DNA of 64,000 nt, from the NCBI RefSeq assembly GCF_035222275.1, contig NW_026946359.1, positions 1,612,001-1,676,000 of the forward strand. The letters run 5' to 3'. The position numbers were made by a program, and so were the translations under genes. Positions 33,800 to 47,546 of the stretch are shown one piece after another. Under the pieces are notes generated by a model. That model was not told where the DNA came from. It did no database searches and worked only from the letters and a program-made list of their open reading frames with translations. Source of the DNA: Podospora bellae-mahoneyi. Lineage: Eukaryota; Ascomycota; Sordariomycetes; Sordariales; Podosporaceae. Within the stretch, counting starts at the first letter, position 1. The number at the start of each line of letters is the position of its first letter.

Positions 33800-35896
33800 A
33801 TGTCGAATTCCAACTCGACCGACCCAGCGGGTGTCGAGAGGACCAGGCCCCTCTTCGAGGTGGTCAAGAATGACAAGAAAAGGGTTGCTTACTTCTACGA
33901 CTCCGACATTGGCAACTATGCCTACGTTACAGGCCACCCCATGAAACCGCACCGGATACGTTTGGCGCACTCTTTGGTGATGAACTACAACGTCTACAAG
34001 TTTCTCGAGATTTACGTAAGTTTTCTCACTCATTTGAGCGACAAACCGGAAGTCCCAAGTGGCTCCTGCTTCTCTCGAAAAGATGCTGACAGCCACAGCG
34101 TGCGAAACCAGCTGTTACGAGCGAGATGACACAATTCCACACAGACGAGTATATCGAGTTTCTGCAAAAAGTTACTCCCGACAACATGGACTCCTTTATG
34201 AGAGAACAAGGCAAATACAATGTCGGGGACGATTGTCCAGTATTCGATGGACTCTTTGAGTTTTGCGGCATCAGCGCTGGCGGTTCCATGGAAGGCGCGG
34301 CAAGGTTGAACAGAGAAAAGTGCGACATCGCAATCAACTGGGCGGGTGGCCTGCATCACGCGAAAAAAAGCGAGGCTAGCGGCTTCTGCTATGTCAATGG
34401 TGAGTCCATGCAGCTGTCGAGCCTCGCCAATGACAGAACCTAACCTTGGTTTGCAGATATCGTGCTTGCGATCCTCGAGCTGCTCCGGTTCAAAAAGCGT
34501 GTTCTGTACATCGACATCGACGTTCACCATGGTGACGGTGTCGAGGAGGCCTTCTACACCACTGACCGTGTCATGACGGTTTCATTCCACAAGTACGGAG
34601 AATACTTTCCTGGTACTGGCGAGCTTAGGGACATTGGAATTGGTACCGGCAAGCATTACGCCGTTAATTTCCCTCTTCGCGACGGCATCGACGACGTCGC
34701 GTATGAAACCATCTTTGAGCCCGTAATCACGAACGTGATGCAATATTACCAACCTGAGGCTGTGGTCCTTCAGTGCGGCGGAGACTCTCTCTCTGGTGAT
34801 CGTCTCGGCTGCTTCAACCTCAGTATGCGCGGACATGCGAACTGCGTCAACTTTGTTCGCGGCTTCAACTTGCCAACTCTGGTTCTCGGAGGCGGTGGGT
34901 ACACCATGCGCAACGTCGCCCGCACATGGGCTTACGAGACGGGCCGCTTAGTCGGCGTTGAGATGGATCGAGTACTGCCATTTAATGAATATTACGAGGT
35001 AAGTACACGTACTGAAGTGCTCTTTACTTTGCCAGCTTCCTAACCCGGTATAGTACTACGGTCCGGATTACGAGTTGGATGTGCGAAATTCCAATATGGA
35101 AAACGCAAACAGCTACGAATACCTGGAGAAGATCAAGATTCAGGTCATCGAGAATCTAAAACGCACAGCCCCTGTCCCTTCCGTCCAGATGCAGGATGTA
35201 CCGCGCCAGTCAATGGGTGTCTCTGATGACCAAGACGAGGAGATGGATGACCTGGATGAAGATGAGAACAAGGACGTCCGCATGACCCAGCGGCAGTGGG
35301 AGAAGCGTGTTGAGCGCCAAGATGAGTACGAAGACTCGGACGATGAGGATATGGCAGCTGCCAACGGAGTCTTCAAGCTCAATGGGAGGACCCGACAAGA
35401 GACCAACTTCCGCAAAACCAAGGAAGACGACACCATGGAGGTCGACAGTGGAGTCGCCACACCCGCTGAGCAGCCAGTTGAGATTACCGAAAACGATGAT
35501 ACTATGATCGACGAGGCCCTCGCCGAAATCGCAGCGGAAGCGGAAGCGGAAGCACAAGTCAAGGAGCCTGCTGCTACTGAGACAGCACCTGAGGCTCCAA
35601 CAGCAGCGGTTGACGGCGACGGTGACGTGGATATGGGAGAGGTTACAGAAAGCAAGGCGGCCGAAACAGTGATCAAGACCGAAGATGTCGAAGAGCCTGC
35701 ACCTGCCAAGCAGGACGACAGCCAGTCTACGGCTGTGGTATCGCCAAAGAAGACCACGGAGGTGGCAGCTCAGCCATCACGCACATCCAAGTCGCCAGAG
35801 CCAGCTGTTGCCGCCGACAAACAAACCGAGAGCGTGCCGGAGGCCAGCGAGGTGTTGCCACCGACAACCACTCAGGACAATACGACCAATAGTTAG
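33800..35896 (+). CDS. RPD3: Class I histone deacetylase RPD3
   Basis: Exons 33800-34015, 34099-34399, 34457-34998 and 35054-35896 give 633 residues. It is the zinc-dependent deacetylase of the Rpd3/Sin3 complexes. The catalytic core spans about residues 20-390: [46 protein letters not shown] (charge-relay His158 and His159), [17 protein letters not shown] (zinc Asp and His), [19 protein letters not shown] and [20 protein letters not shown]. The remaining 240 residues are acidic and low complexity ([14 protein letters not shown]; Ala/Glu/Val-rich), as in Neurospora hda-3. I chose ATG 33800 because family members begin shortly before the core. An in-frame ATG 150 codons upstream is possible but unlikely. 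Confidence 0.96.
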
Positions 35897-36580
35897 GTAA
35901 CCCGCTGGTTGCATGACCTGTAGTGTAATGGCTTGTGCCAAGGCGTTCTGGAGCTCATGAATTACTGGTTTTGGATGGGTGGTTTGTTTTCGTCATGGGG
36001 AAAGGTGTTTTGAGGTGGCCATTCTATAGCACCCCTATCGTGCGTTTTATACCTGGGAGAGGCAAAAAGCCGGCGGTACATCTTGATGCGTTCACAGAGT
36101 TATGGGTTGTTTTGCGCTTCAGCGCCACGAAGTAACCTCACGATTGCTATATTTTTTGGAATCTCCCAGTCTAATCTTCACTCTGGATCGCACATATTCT
36201 GCTATCTTGTCGTGTTTCTTTTTGTTTCTTGACGTGGTCCTTTGCACATCACTGTCTCAGCTTCACCGCATGTTGTTGTCAGCGGGGTGATGCGTTGCTC
36301 AAGATAAGGTCAATTTGTCTTGTTCCTTGGAGAAAGATCCCGCTGCCAAGCATTTCCCCAAACTCCCTAGCTTCCTTCCTTGTGGAACACGATCTGCGGG
36401 TCGTCATGCAGCCCTGCAGGCTGCTCCCACAGGGTTCTGACTGACCCTCTGGGGATTCCTGCAGCATGCAGCAGAGGAGGGGGAGCATGAGGAGGGCCTT
36501 GCCCACCTCTGATTTCCCATCTTTCCTATCTCTGAATCGCTAGAAGGAATGGAGCGATCAGGATCTGCTATTACACGACG
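35897..36580. other. Intergenic, RPD3 to S33 peptidase gene
   Basis: Three-prime flank of RPD3 and promoter of the next plus-strand gene. No coding region seen. Confidence 0.45.
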
Positions 36581-38577
36581 ATGACGATGGGCGTTAAAGC
36601 TTCAGGGGCTTTCAGGGGCTACCCTTGGAGCACCCACTGGGCCTTATCGGTATCGCGAACACTACTCCCACGGCATCAACACCTGCGCGGCTTCCTGACG
36701 GGTGCCTGCATGGCGGGCTTGGTACTGGGGCTTGTTGTGTTGCTACAACTACATGGCTCGTTTATTGATTTCTTGTGGCCGTTTTGGAAGAGCAACACCA
36801 ACGGCAGCGATGGAAAGCCTACTGAACCGCCGCCTGCTTTCCGCTGGGCTGATATCACACCAAGTCCAACTCTGACTTGGCATCAGTGTTACTCTCCCGA
36901 CCATGACTGTGCGCGTCTGGATGTGCCGATGGACTGGCAGTCTCCGTCGGACTCGGCCAGAGTTGTGCTTGCTATCATCAGACTTCGCGCAGTAGCAACG
37001 TCCGCGTCAAAGAATAAGACGGATTATCGAGGGCCGGTGTTCTTCAACCCTGGGGGGCCGGGGGGATCGGGCATTTGGTCAATGCTGGATCATGGCAGAG
37101 AGCTGCAAGCTATACTGGGCAAGGAACAGTACGATCTTGTTTCGTTCGATCCTAGAGGGGTGGGGAACTCTGTCCCCAGGATCGAATGCTGGAGTCAGCA
37201 GCAGGATAGAGGGGTGTGGAATCTGCAGAACAGTGTGCTCGGGACGGTGGATGCTCATCCGGGGGTGGTGTATGATGCGTATGCTCGCGCGCAGGCTTTC
37301 AGTCAAGTTTGTGAGAACAATCCTGACTTGGCAGGGGAGGATGGGATCCTCAGGCACAGCAGCACCGTGTATCATGCCCGGGACATGCTCGAGATACTGG
37401 AACAGATGGGGGAGGAGAAGCTCAAGTACTGGGGGTTTAGCTACGGAACCGTTCTCGGCGGTACCTTTGCCGCCCTGTGGCCTCACAGAATAGAAAGAAT
37501 GGTCAACGACGGTATGCCTCCCTCACACTCTCCTATCACCAGCCCAATACTGACCTTGTTCAAGGCAACGTCGACTACGTCGAATGGTACCAAGGAGGCT
37601 ACATCAACTTTCTCCACGACACCGACGCAGTAATGGAAGCCTTCTTCACCCACTGCCACCGCGTCGGCCCCCTCCGCTGCCCCTTTTACTCCCCCACCCC
37701 CTCCCAAACAAAATCCCGGCTCTTCTCCCTCCTCACCTCCCTCCGCGAATCCCCCATCCTGGTCACCCCCCCGCCTTCCAACCTCAGCTTTTCCCAACAA
37801 CCCCCGGAGATAATAACCTACTCCAGAATCCTCCATCTCCTCTCCACAGCCCTCTACCAACCCCACCTCCGCTTCCCCCTCATCGCCCCCGTCCTCTCCG
37901 CCCTCGAGTCCCGCAACGGCCTCCCCTACCTCGCCTACACCTCCCCAGCCAACAACACCTCCCCCTCCACCCCGTTATGCCTTTCCGAGTCCCTCCCCCC
38001 ATCCACCCCGCTCCCCTCCCCAAGCGAAGGAACACCAGACGCCTTCCCAGCAATAATGTGCTCCGACGCCTCCCACCACCCTCTAACCCCTTCCGAATTC
38101 GCGGCGTACGCCCTCATCCTCCAAAACATCTCCTACTCCGCCGGCGCGGTCCAGTCTGAATTCCGGCTTTCCTGCATCGGGAGGACGGTCCGGCCAAAGT
38201 GGGAGCTCTCCCCGGACTTTAGCTGGTCGCAGGGTGTCAAAACGGCGTTTCCGATACTGTTTGTCAATAACGATGCTGATAATGTTACGCCTTTGGTCTC
38301 GGCGAGGAATAACTCGCGGGCTTTCCCCGGGTCGAGGGTGCTGGTTCAAGAGGAGGGGTATGGGCATACTAGTCTTGCGGCGGGGAGTAGGTGTACTGCT
38401 GAGTGGGTGAGGAGGTATTTTCAGCGGGGGGAGATGCCGGACGGAAAGGAGGGGTGTAAGAGTGATAGGAGGCTTTTCGACGAGGAGGAGGAAATGATGG
38501 GCCAGGAGGATGAGCTAGGTGTGACGGTGAGGAGGTTGAGAAAGAAGGTCAGGATTAGGCCGTTTTACCGGGGCTGA
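36581..38577 (+). CDS. Membrane-anchored S33-type (TAP-like) alpha/beta hydrolase
   Basis: Exons 36581-37511 and 37565-38577 give 647 residues. A single membrane segment at about 38-58 (GFLTGACMAGLVLGLVVLLQL) makes it a likely type II membrane protein. The catalytic domain has FFNPGGPGGSG (oxyanion loop), FDPRGVGNS, and the nucleophile motif YWGFSYGTVLGG. The C-terminal TAP-like domain carries VNNDADNVTPLVSA (acid) and GYGHTSLAAGSRC (His). Family members, for example tripeptidyl aminopeptidases and fungal relatives, release short peptides or hydrolyse esters. A Pro/Ser-rich stretch lies about residues 455-480. The last 50 residues are highly charged. The second exon start is strongly C-rich in codon use, the end G-rich. 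Confidence 0.85.
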
Positions 38578-39008
38578 AGGAAAAGAGGAGAATGTCGTTG
38601 GGCTGGGGTCTCTTTTTGATGAAGTCACACACGCACATATACCCCCTTGTTTGTTTCATTCCGCGTTATGATAACAATGATGATTTTTTTTTTTGTATTT
38701 TTCTTCCTCCCACCCATCTAACACACACATTACGACTATTATATCTACTTATCTCCCTCATGACGGCTCGTCAATGTCAGGTTGTTTGTCTTTATATCAT
38801 ATGCCTCCCAATGTAAATGCTCAGAAGCCCCCCAAAAAAACGCCTTTGCCTGGTCTTCCCTTCTCAATAAACGATACCGAAGATAAAGGCTCCAAACGCC
38901 TGTTCATGTCGTATACGAGTCCCAAAATGGTCCCAGAGGAAAAAACAATGCTTTTGACCTGCCCCCAAAACCTAGGCATGTCACCCCCCTCCCCTTATCA
39001 ACACCGCC
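38578..39008. other. Convergent 3' intergenic gap
   Basis: Holds the 3' ends of the S33-type hydrolase and ThrE-like genes, including a T-rich run near 38685. Nothing else seen. Confidence 0.45.
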
Positions 39009-41877
39009 TTAGAAACTGAACAATCCACTTCTCCGCTTTCCGAAAGGATAAACCAGCAACGCACTCAAACTCAACCCTACAGAGATGTTGATCGCAACCT
39101 GAATAACGCTGAATAGCACGTTGAAAGCAGTGCTGTTCAAATCCGCCACCTCTTCCGTTGTCGTAAACGTCCCGTTGACAACAGTCCCGTTCGCCAAAAT
39201 TGTCTCATTACGAACAATCTGGTTGGCGCTAGCAACGCCGCTCAACAAAGACCCGTTCACGGCCAGGCCTCCGGGCACTTGGACAAAGATGGCAGGCAAC
39301 ATGGCCGCCGCGGCAAGACCGTACCCAACTTTGCGAGCATGCTTGGTAATACCGGCTGTGATGCCCTCGGTGGACAAAGTCGGGGGTCCGTTTTCGAGGT
39401 CTCGCTCCTTCTCTCGCTCTGCAGCGGCTTTGGGATCAGACTCATCTGAATCCATAGCTGTCGATGACTGGTAATACGGGGACGGATAAGGTCCTCTCTT
39501 GACACGTCTCCGAAAGCGGCTCCAGCGTGGTTGGATCGTCCTCTCCCAGACATCGAGCATGTAGTTCTCAAAGTATCGTCCAAGGCGAGAGTAAAGGTTG
39601 GCGAGGACACCAATGGTCAGAGCACCGAGCGAACTGGAAACAACCGAATTGCCTTTGAAGAAGCGGGAAGAGTAATTGTTGACGAGGTAACCGGCGACCG
39701 AGATGATCACTTGGACTGTTGAAAACAATCGGTATTAGTATTGCGGACTTTGCAGAAGAAAAAACAGGGGAAAACATACCAGGTGTTTGCTTCCACTTCG
39801 CTTGATTGATCGCACACAGGCAAAGCGTGAACGGAATGACAAACAAAACGTAATAATCGGGCGACGGTCGCTGGAGGTACCACTCCTCGCCAACTGAGCA
39901 ATGAATGGCGCTCGAGGCATTCTCGTCCATGTAGCCATAGATAACGGACCCTATGGTTATACCGTAGCCTAGGAAGAGCGTGTAGATGAGTGCATACACC
40001 ATTCGAACAGAACCCGAGATCATCTGGTGGTTTTGGAGCTCCAGACTTGCGCAGAGGATCATGTAACCAGGGAGAATCAGAGCAATCGAGGCCTGGGCAA
40101 GGGAGGAGAAGCAGAAGAGCGTTCCACCTCTGATCGAACCAAAGGCTCGAGCCAAGCACGAAGTCAGAATAGCTGCCGTGATTTCGAAGACATTGGCATA
40201 GAGCTCATTGGATGGCGCCAGGTAGAGCTGGAGGAAACCAACCACGCAGCCGAGGATGAAGCAGATGGGCAAGTCGATGTACCGGCCCTCAAAACCGAAA
40301 GGAGCCACTGCTGCTGACGCTACCCCAGAGAGCAGGATCCGGAACCAGATGGGGAACTTCTCGTTACGCTTGTTCACCTCGTCGAGTCGGGTAGTAGCCT
40401 CATCGACTCCGATTCGATCATGGACAACCTCCTTGTAGATCTCGTGGACATCGCGCAGGCGACCAAAGTCCAAGCCCTGACTAGCCTTGATGATCTTGAC
40501 CTCGGTAGTGTGCGTCTGACTGTCGTCGAAAGAAATCAACATGATGCCAGGCAGATACAGAAACTGGCCTTCAATGCCAAGAACGCGAGCAGACATGGCC
40601 ATGTAAGCCTCGAGACGATGGGTTGGCGCGCCATAGATCATCAAGGCGTTGCAGAGCTTGATCAGGTAGCGATGTCGATTGATGATTTCGGCGATGTGGA
40701 TCTTGATCTTGTATTCGTCGACCTTCTTCTTCGACTTTGCCGTCTTCTTGTACCGTTCTTTCTCCAACTTGATCTTCTCTGAGACGGCATTTTGGATGTC
40801 CTTGTTGGTTCCGGGGGCGGCAATCATGAAAGAGGACTCCATCAGCCCAGCCAGAGTGCTGGTAGACTGTCTCTTCTTGGATCGGCGCCCCTTGTCGGGA
40901 TCGGGAGTCGTAGGCCGAGACGTAGGCGGAGTGCTAGAAGGCGTGCGGTTTGGAGTTCGACTGGGTGTGCTGGGGAGGCTGGGGATTAGGAGGTCGGCGG
41001 TCGACGTCGACGCCGAGGCCAAGCCATTTTTCTCATCTGTGCCGTACAGCTTAAGAAGCGTTCCCAAGATGCCACCCTTGTACTTGTCCGGGCGGGGGAT
41101 GTACTCAACATCGTGATCAACAGGGGTTGCTGTCCCTGACCGTGGAGTGAATGAGTGCATGAGTGGGCTTTTGCGCCGGGTGTGGGTGCGAATAAGCCTG
41201 TCCGCCTCTTGATGGGCGTTTCTTCGATACCTGAGGGAGTCGTCATTGGCAGGCAAAGCGAAGTCATGCGTCTGTGCAGTGTCCGAACTCCCCAATAGGC
41301 CCTCACGATCTCGAGAAGCCTCCTCTTCCAACTCGGTAAGTTCAGCAGAGCTTCTTCCAGACGGCGGGGCTGAACCGGTGCCCACCGAATAAGCAAGCCG
41401 ATCAGCCCGGTTCTTGGCTTCGATCTCGGACTGATGCTGTGTAGCGGGTGATTCGGGAACGGCCAGAAGTGGGGTCGACTTCCGGAGGACCGGGCGGGGC
41501 TTGCTCGGGGGTACTGGACCACTCAGGTGCTCGGGCTTCAAGATCTCAGCCAGGGCGGCAGCGAGCTGCTCCCTGTTAACAGAGTCTCGATTGGCATTGT
41601 GGCCATCGGTCGGGCTTGGACTCGGTGAGGGTGAAAGGGAGAAGTAATCCCGAGCCTCTGTTTCTTGATCGGTGGGGGTAGGGGTTCCGTAATAGTACCC
41701 AGAGTGAGATGGACCAGCCGTGATCTCGCTTGTAAATCCCACCTTCTTCTTCTCCTTTCCCTTGTTGGATGATGACTGTGTGTTGTTGGCGGGTTGCTCA
41801 GGAGGTGGTGACTGCGGATTCTCCTGGCTGTCGTCACCCGGCTTTGTGGGATCTTCGGGTGGGCGTGGTGCCGACAT
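39009..41877 (-). CDS. ThrE/DUF1212 membrane transporter, PRM10-like
   Basis: Exons 39780-41877 and 39009-39715 give 934 residues. The first 390 residues are a Ser/Pro/Thr-rich cytosolic tail (MSAPRPPEDPTKPGDDSQEN onward). The DUF1212/ThrE region begins near 400 with AEIINRHRYLIKLCNALMIYGAPTHRLE and VLGIEGQFLYLPGIMLISFDD, and the membrane bundle follows (WFRILLSGVASAAVAPF, FILGCVVGFLQL, ITAAILTSCLARAFGSI and others). The second exon carries the ThrE_2 part with the last helices. Bacterial ThrE exports threonine; the yeast homologue Prm10 is pheromone-regulated and of unknown substrate. So amino acid or small metabolite export is a guess. Highly conserved in filamentous fungi. Confidence 0.9.
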
Positions 41878-43840
41878 GGTGACTATATTGCTTCTTTTCA
41901 GACTTGCCTTTCAAAGTCTTGTGGTTGACGGTTAGATGGAAACTGGCTGTCTCGGGCCTGAGATGGTACTGTATCAGAGAACGACAGTCTCTCAAACAAA
42001 GATGGGGTGAGTTGAAGTGTTGACAGAGTTATTGGCAGCGGGAGAAAAACGAGTGAAGAAGCCCCAACCTAGGTTGAGCTGTTATGTTCCGATTCTAGCC
42101 AGAATGACGTGTGTAATAGAAACAATCGCGGCAAGGACGAATGTCGAGAGCGCTTGACGGTTTGCGTTTCAGGGGTCACAGGTACAGCTTCCGAAGGAAG
42201 GAAGCGGGATCTGTAGGCAGGTATCCGCCTCGCTTCCTGGAAGTGTCGATCGCGGAAGCTTTGTGGTGAGAGAGTCTCCAGGATGAGGTTGGAAAGGAAG
42301 ACCCAAACTGATTATCGAAAGCTCGAAACAAAGAGCCGGCAAGAGTTCTGAGATGATCTTCAAAACAAACCTGAGGCGAGAGACGGGGACGGGATGACTT
42401 GTCTCTTTGGACCTTCCAGGCGAATAAATTTGCATCACTCCCCTGCCAGAAACCATGCTGATGCTGTGGAGGCCGTGGCTGCAGTCCTTTACATTACATT
42501 ACACATTGAAAACCTTGCAAACTCAAAGAAAGCCGACTTGGCCGAAGGGGAGGAGCTGTCTGAGAGGACAGGAGACACATGTGGAGCCGAGTTACCGTTG
42601 CGAAGCTTCTTGGCTACCATGGATGCGATTGATCCATTCTTCCAGAGCTCCTGGTAGCTCCACCGGGCCGCTGTCTGGATGTGCTTGGGACCTTGGGATC
42701 TTCAGATCCTGAGAAGGGCTTGTTGGGACGGTGTGGTTCGGACAGCAGGGTCCCCTATAAAGAGGGCGGGCGATTCTCAGCGCAAACAGCGATGCTCTGT
42801 GCGAGCCCGCGGTATGTACAGTGTTAGGCAAGCGTTTCCTCTTTATGCAGCTAACACCACCGGTGCTCGTATCTCGAACAGTGCATTTTTCTCCCGCCAC
42901 TTCAGTGGGCCGGGCCGATGCTACCGACTCACAGTCCAAGGTCCGATGACGTGTTGGTGGTTACTTTCCGCCGGTGTCTGCTGCTTGGCCGTGGAGCCGA
43001 ACAATCGCCCCGATATTCGCCTCCGGGAATCCACGGAGAGCCCTACGCGGACATAAAACTGAAATGATGCGCACCGCCCGACAGAAGCAACAAAGCTGGG
43101 TTTGAGGATGAAATTTGCTTATATCGTCGATCTTATCGAGATCCACCAGCACAAGCTGTGACAGTGATGAGAAGAAATTGGCTTTTGCTGCCCAATGGCT
43201 TTTGCTCCATGACTCGAACTTCCATGGCGCCGGTGCCATGGCTTTTGGTGGACGGGACCAGCAAAATGTGGCATGAGGTGCCAGGTTAGCTAGGTGATTG
43301 AGACGAGCCAGAAGCGATACAGTTGGGGCGGAATAAAAGCTGTCACTGGCAGCCCAGAACCCACCAATCGAGATTCTAGACAATCATCATGCGGCTCTTT
43401 TGCCGTGAACCACTTCGTCGTGGTTCGAGATGCCTATCTAGTCCCTGCAGAAACAGCGCCACCAGGTCAGGTACAGGAGTATCCCTGGATTGGGCACCGC
43501 CTTGGCAACGATTGGCCCGGGCTTGGGGAAGGGTTTCCGTGCCGAGTCAGAAGCCAAACTGGCAGAAATCCATGCTCTGTTTCAGCAAAAGCCATCTCTG
43601 ACTAGAGCAAGCAGCACGCCAAGAGACCCCAAGGTCCCAACGGCTTTGCCAGCTGCATTGCAGACAGATCACGACACGAGGAAGAAGACAAAATGCACCT
43701 CGATTCTTCTCATCCATTGATGGACACTCTGTAAAATTCAGAAAAAAACAAAGACCGCTTGCTAAACCCTTGGGCAGCACGAAGTGAAAAAGAAATCACC
43801 GCTTATTTTTTTATTTCCCCCAGAGCTCCCCGACCATGAA
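41878..43840. other. Intergenic gap of 2 kb
   Basis: Upstream of the ThrE-like gene and 3' of the eqolisin gene, both minus strand. Short frames only; no repeat or RNA gene recognised. Confidence 0.4.
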
Positions 43841-44852
43841 TTAATGCGAAGTAATGACGAAATTAGCGTTGTCGTACTTTTCGGCCTGGCAGAGAACCTT
43901 TCCTTGCGGGTTCATCAGATGCACCATGGCCGCTCCATCGATCCCAACATTCTTCCCACGCACTGTCGTCGCCTCGGTATCGAGAAACCACAGGTCCTGG
44001 AAGCTGGCAAAGGGAACCTGCTTGTTCGTTTCGGCCTCGTAGAAGTCCTCCAGAATCCACTCAACATCCCACCGGCACAGCTTGGGCCCGCTGGTCAAAT
44101 TGAGCGTCATTGAGTAGCCGCGCTGAGCGTTTGTTACAATTCTTCGGTAGCCACAACCTGGTTAGCACTTTGCTTTTTGTCGGAGAAAGAGCTGCTGCTA
44201 AACTTACATCCTGCCGCTGGTCGCATCGTGGGCTGTGATGTTGACGGACATCCAGTCCCCTGGCTTGACTGGGAGGTTGGCGATAGTGTACGCAGCACCT
44301 GGATACCACTCCCACCAAGCTGATGCACTCTGTCCACCGTTGGAGTTGACCTTCCCCCCCACCCACCAAATGTATGTCAGCCAGTGATTATCTTCATGTC
44401 AAAGAAACGATGCAACAACTTACCACGGTAGTGACTCCAGCTTGCAACAAGGTCTGGTTGCACTTGGCTCCGTCGATACCGATCCAGGCCGCCGCATATT
44501 GAGGCGGAGGGATACCAGCTCGTAACGTCAAGTCAGGGACAGTGAAATACCCAAACACATTGCGGATGGGGTCCGCATCGTTTGATCGCGAGGAGGCACC
44601 ACACCAGTTGTCACTATAACTGATGTCGTTGTTCCCTCTCTTGGCGGTCACATTCTGGCCTGTGGCGACGGTTGCGTTGCGGTGTCCACGTCTCCGGTGC
44701 TTCAACGGGGGAATCTTAACGAACTGAAGCTTGGAGGCATCAGCAGCTTTGCCGTTCTCTTCTAGTGACACGGTGAACTCAAGTCCTGTGACGCCTGTTG
44801 TGGTGATCAGGGAGATGGCTCCCAGGAGCAGAGAAAATACCGAGTGCCGCAT
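43841..44852 (-). CDS. Secreted glutamic peptidase (eqolisin, family G1)
   Basis: Exons 44424-44852, 44208-44350 and 43841-44141 give 290 residues. The signal peptide covers about residues 1-23 (MRHSVFSLLLGAISLITTTG). A basic propeptide follows (KHRRRGHR at 51-58). The mature eqolisin fold starts at ISYSDNWCGASS (about 77-88) with the markers NVFGYFTVPD, AAAWIGIDGAKCNQTLLQAGV and SAWWEWYPGAAYTI. Glu157 in WWEWYP matches the catalytic Glu of scytalido- and aspergilloglutamic peptidases; I do not assign the partner Gln. SMTLNLTSGPKLCRWDVEWILEDF and the C-terminal strands complete it. Such enzymes are pepstatin-insensitive acid endopeptidases secreted for nutrition. Start taken at ATG 44852; exon 2-3 junction uses an AAG acceptor. 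Confidence 0.9.
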
Positions 44853-47529
44853 CTTGATGGCACAGCAGCTCACACTACCGGAGGGTACGGGGTTGTGGCT
44901 GGGATGGTGGTTGATGACTGGTCTTAAGTTGAGGTTACTGTCGATCCTGAGCAGGGCAATCCGTCAAAAGAGAGCGGGCGATCCGGGGTAAGCTGTCTTT
45001 TGTACGGTGACGAGATTTCCCGGGGAACTAAGGATCGAGATGAGCTGAAGGCTCTTCAGTTTGAGATGGCGGTTTAGCGAGCGTGTGTTGGGGGTGGGCA
45101 ACCAAACCCAAAATGAGCGGCAGTCAGGGTCTGTCTGGCGAGAAAAGAAAGGTGTCACGGTCCGGTCGGTCCTGGAATGAGCGAACAGGAAGAGGGGATC
45201 AGGATCACGACGCGCAACACAAAAACGATCTGCCGTACTTGGAAGTGTGTGCAGACTGGATGAAGAGGTGGTGGATGGTTGGTGGTTCAAAAGGCATGTA
45301 TTCCCTAAAGCCTTCCAAATCCATCCATCAACAAGCCCACCCACCCCCCCCATCCTCCGGTGAGCTGATGGTTTTGCCAATTTCACCACCCCAACCCATG
45401 GTTCTATCGTCCATGCCGGTGTCCAGCGATTGGGCTCCGAGTTCCTGCGACAGCGACGTCCCGTCAGTGCGTTGCGACAATCCTGGAATTCGCCCTTCAA
45501 TAGTCCAAGATTTTCGCGGGGCTAGCGCACCAGCGTAGCATCGACACCACCTAACCGGCCACACCTTCAGAGGGTCAACCGAGCCGGAGTCGCTTGTGGT
45601 CGGCGAGCATGGGTGCGATCTTAAAATAACTGCTGGTAAATTACAGGCAGGGCGGCCCGCTGAACGCTCTCGGCGTCCTGCATTGCGGTTCCGTGCTTGA
45701 AAAGCTCTGCTCTACTCTATAACGGCCCGTCGATATAGCTTCTAGCTGGCCTTTACAGCACACCACGGACCCAACCAGCCATGCACCAAGACCCAGCCTA
45801 GACCTTACCGGTAGTGCCAATCTCGGCCCAGCTAACTCTCTTCATCGTGGCTTGCTTGGTAGAACCAGGGTTTTTGACATCTGTCAGGCCGCTTTGGGGA
45901 ATTTTGTGTGCTGACAGAACTTTGCTAAGGTTTTTCTTGGAATCATGGAGTGTACGGTGTGATAATATCAGCCACGTGTTGGCCAAATGAATGAGGCTCT
46001 TCCGATCGGTTCTCATGCAGGTGGTGATGATGTGCACACCGAGGGACACTATATTGCCTCGGTTATTGGTAGAGATATTGGCAGCTAGCTGCTGGATGTT
46101 GATGACATGTACATGGTAACGGTATTCAGCTATCAACAGCTTGTATGAGTAAATAATAAGGTTGTTGTCAAGTCATGCCTGTGATCGTTCTGAAAGACAG
46201 CCGAGCCAATCTTCACAATGACAAGTCAGAGCTAGCTGGGTCTCATCGACACCGCCTGGAAATTCCCTCATCTTCTAGTCTTGGATCTGGTCCACAGCAT
46301 CCCGTTATCCCGTCGATGGGGAACCAAGAAGCTGCTTTCCGCACATGACCCTGGTCCATGGGATCGCACATGCATTGCAGTCACCTTATCAGCCAACGTC
46401 CTCTTGGCTTGTTGAGAATTTCCTAGATTTTCATATCACCACGATTGGATGGACCCGGGCTTTCACGGCGACTTGCATACGCAAGTTCTCCTGGTGAGCC
46501 TAAGCTCAAGCACCCACCTCCCTCAGGTGGCAGTATAGCTGCGGCTCGCTTGATATCCGATGAGTGAGTGGGCCTTTCCATGATGTAAGTGGGTTCAAGG
46601 TTAACCGTCGCCGGGTTATTAAGTGAAAGAGCACCGGAGCAGCAAAGGTTGGAAACCTCGCGTTGAGGGCCATCCCGCCTTTGCCCCTTCCCTTCAGCAA
46701 ATGAGACAGAAATTAGATGGCTCCTAGGAAGGACTCCGCTGCCCAACACAAACAGAGATCGATCGGTTGTTTACGATGCTGGTGGGAACCGATTGGTTTT
46801 GTACCGAAGACAGCCGTCCAGTGAAGGAGCGACTTCTTTCGACTTCTTTGATTCATTTCTCAGCAACATTTCCTAGGTGAAGTGTACCGTATTCTGTCAA
46901 AAAGATTATTCCATAACGAGATTCATTCGAATTTACCCTTTAATTTGCCCTTGTGTACATCATTCGGTGCAAATTCATTCCTTTTCCTCGCCTCGAATCA
47001 TAACGTAAAGAATCATCCCTCATCTTGCTGTCAAGTGAGCGTTTGCTTATTTTTTTTCTCTTTGCGGCTGATCTCCCTAGGTACCTAGTCGGTCTCTTTG
47101 AACCAAACACAAGTTTGGATCTCGCCTTGTGTTGGTGCGGATTTTGAGTGAGAAGAGCTATTTCACATTCATGAGACCAAACGCCAACTTTCATGGGGTT
47201 TTATATATTCTTTAAGTCCTTAATGAGTAGCGTATAAGCACCCTTGAGGATATTACGAGTTAGAACATATTTATCACATGAGAGCATAATACCAGGGTCA
47301 AGTGAAGCTCATCCGACCCGCTGTTTATCTTGCTTTCGTAGAGTCTTCAGTGGTGAGGATGATGGAGCTGGGAGTTGACTCAATGAGCATCTTTGCAACG
47401 ATGGTTCCATGTGATTTGATTAATTTTATTCTTCCTCGCATCCTCATCTCACTCATCTCACTCACCTCAGCGAAATGGTTACACGGGTACACCACTCACC
47501 TTCACCTTATTGCTCAAAGATTGGACAGG

Positions 47530-47546
47530 CACACACACACACACAC
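47530..47546. repeat. (CA)n microsatellite
   Basis: About eight CA units in non-coding sequence. Confidence 0.7.

Noticed and set aside
44964-45538. Overlapping frames upstream of the eqolisin gene on both strands
   Set aside because: No family motif, mutual overlap, and location in the likely eqolisin promoter.
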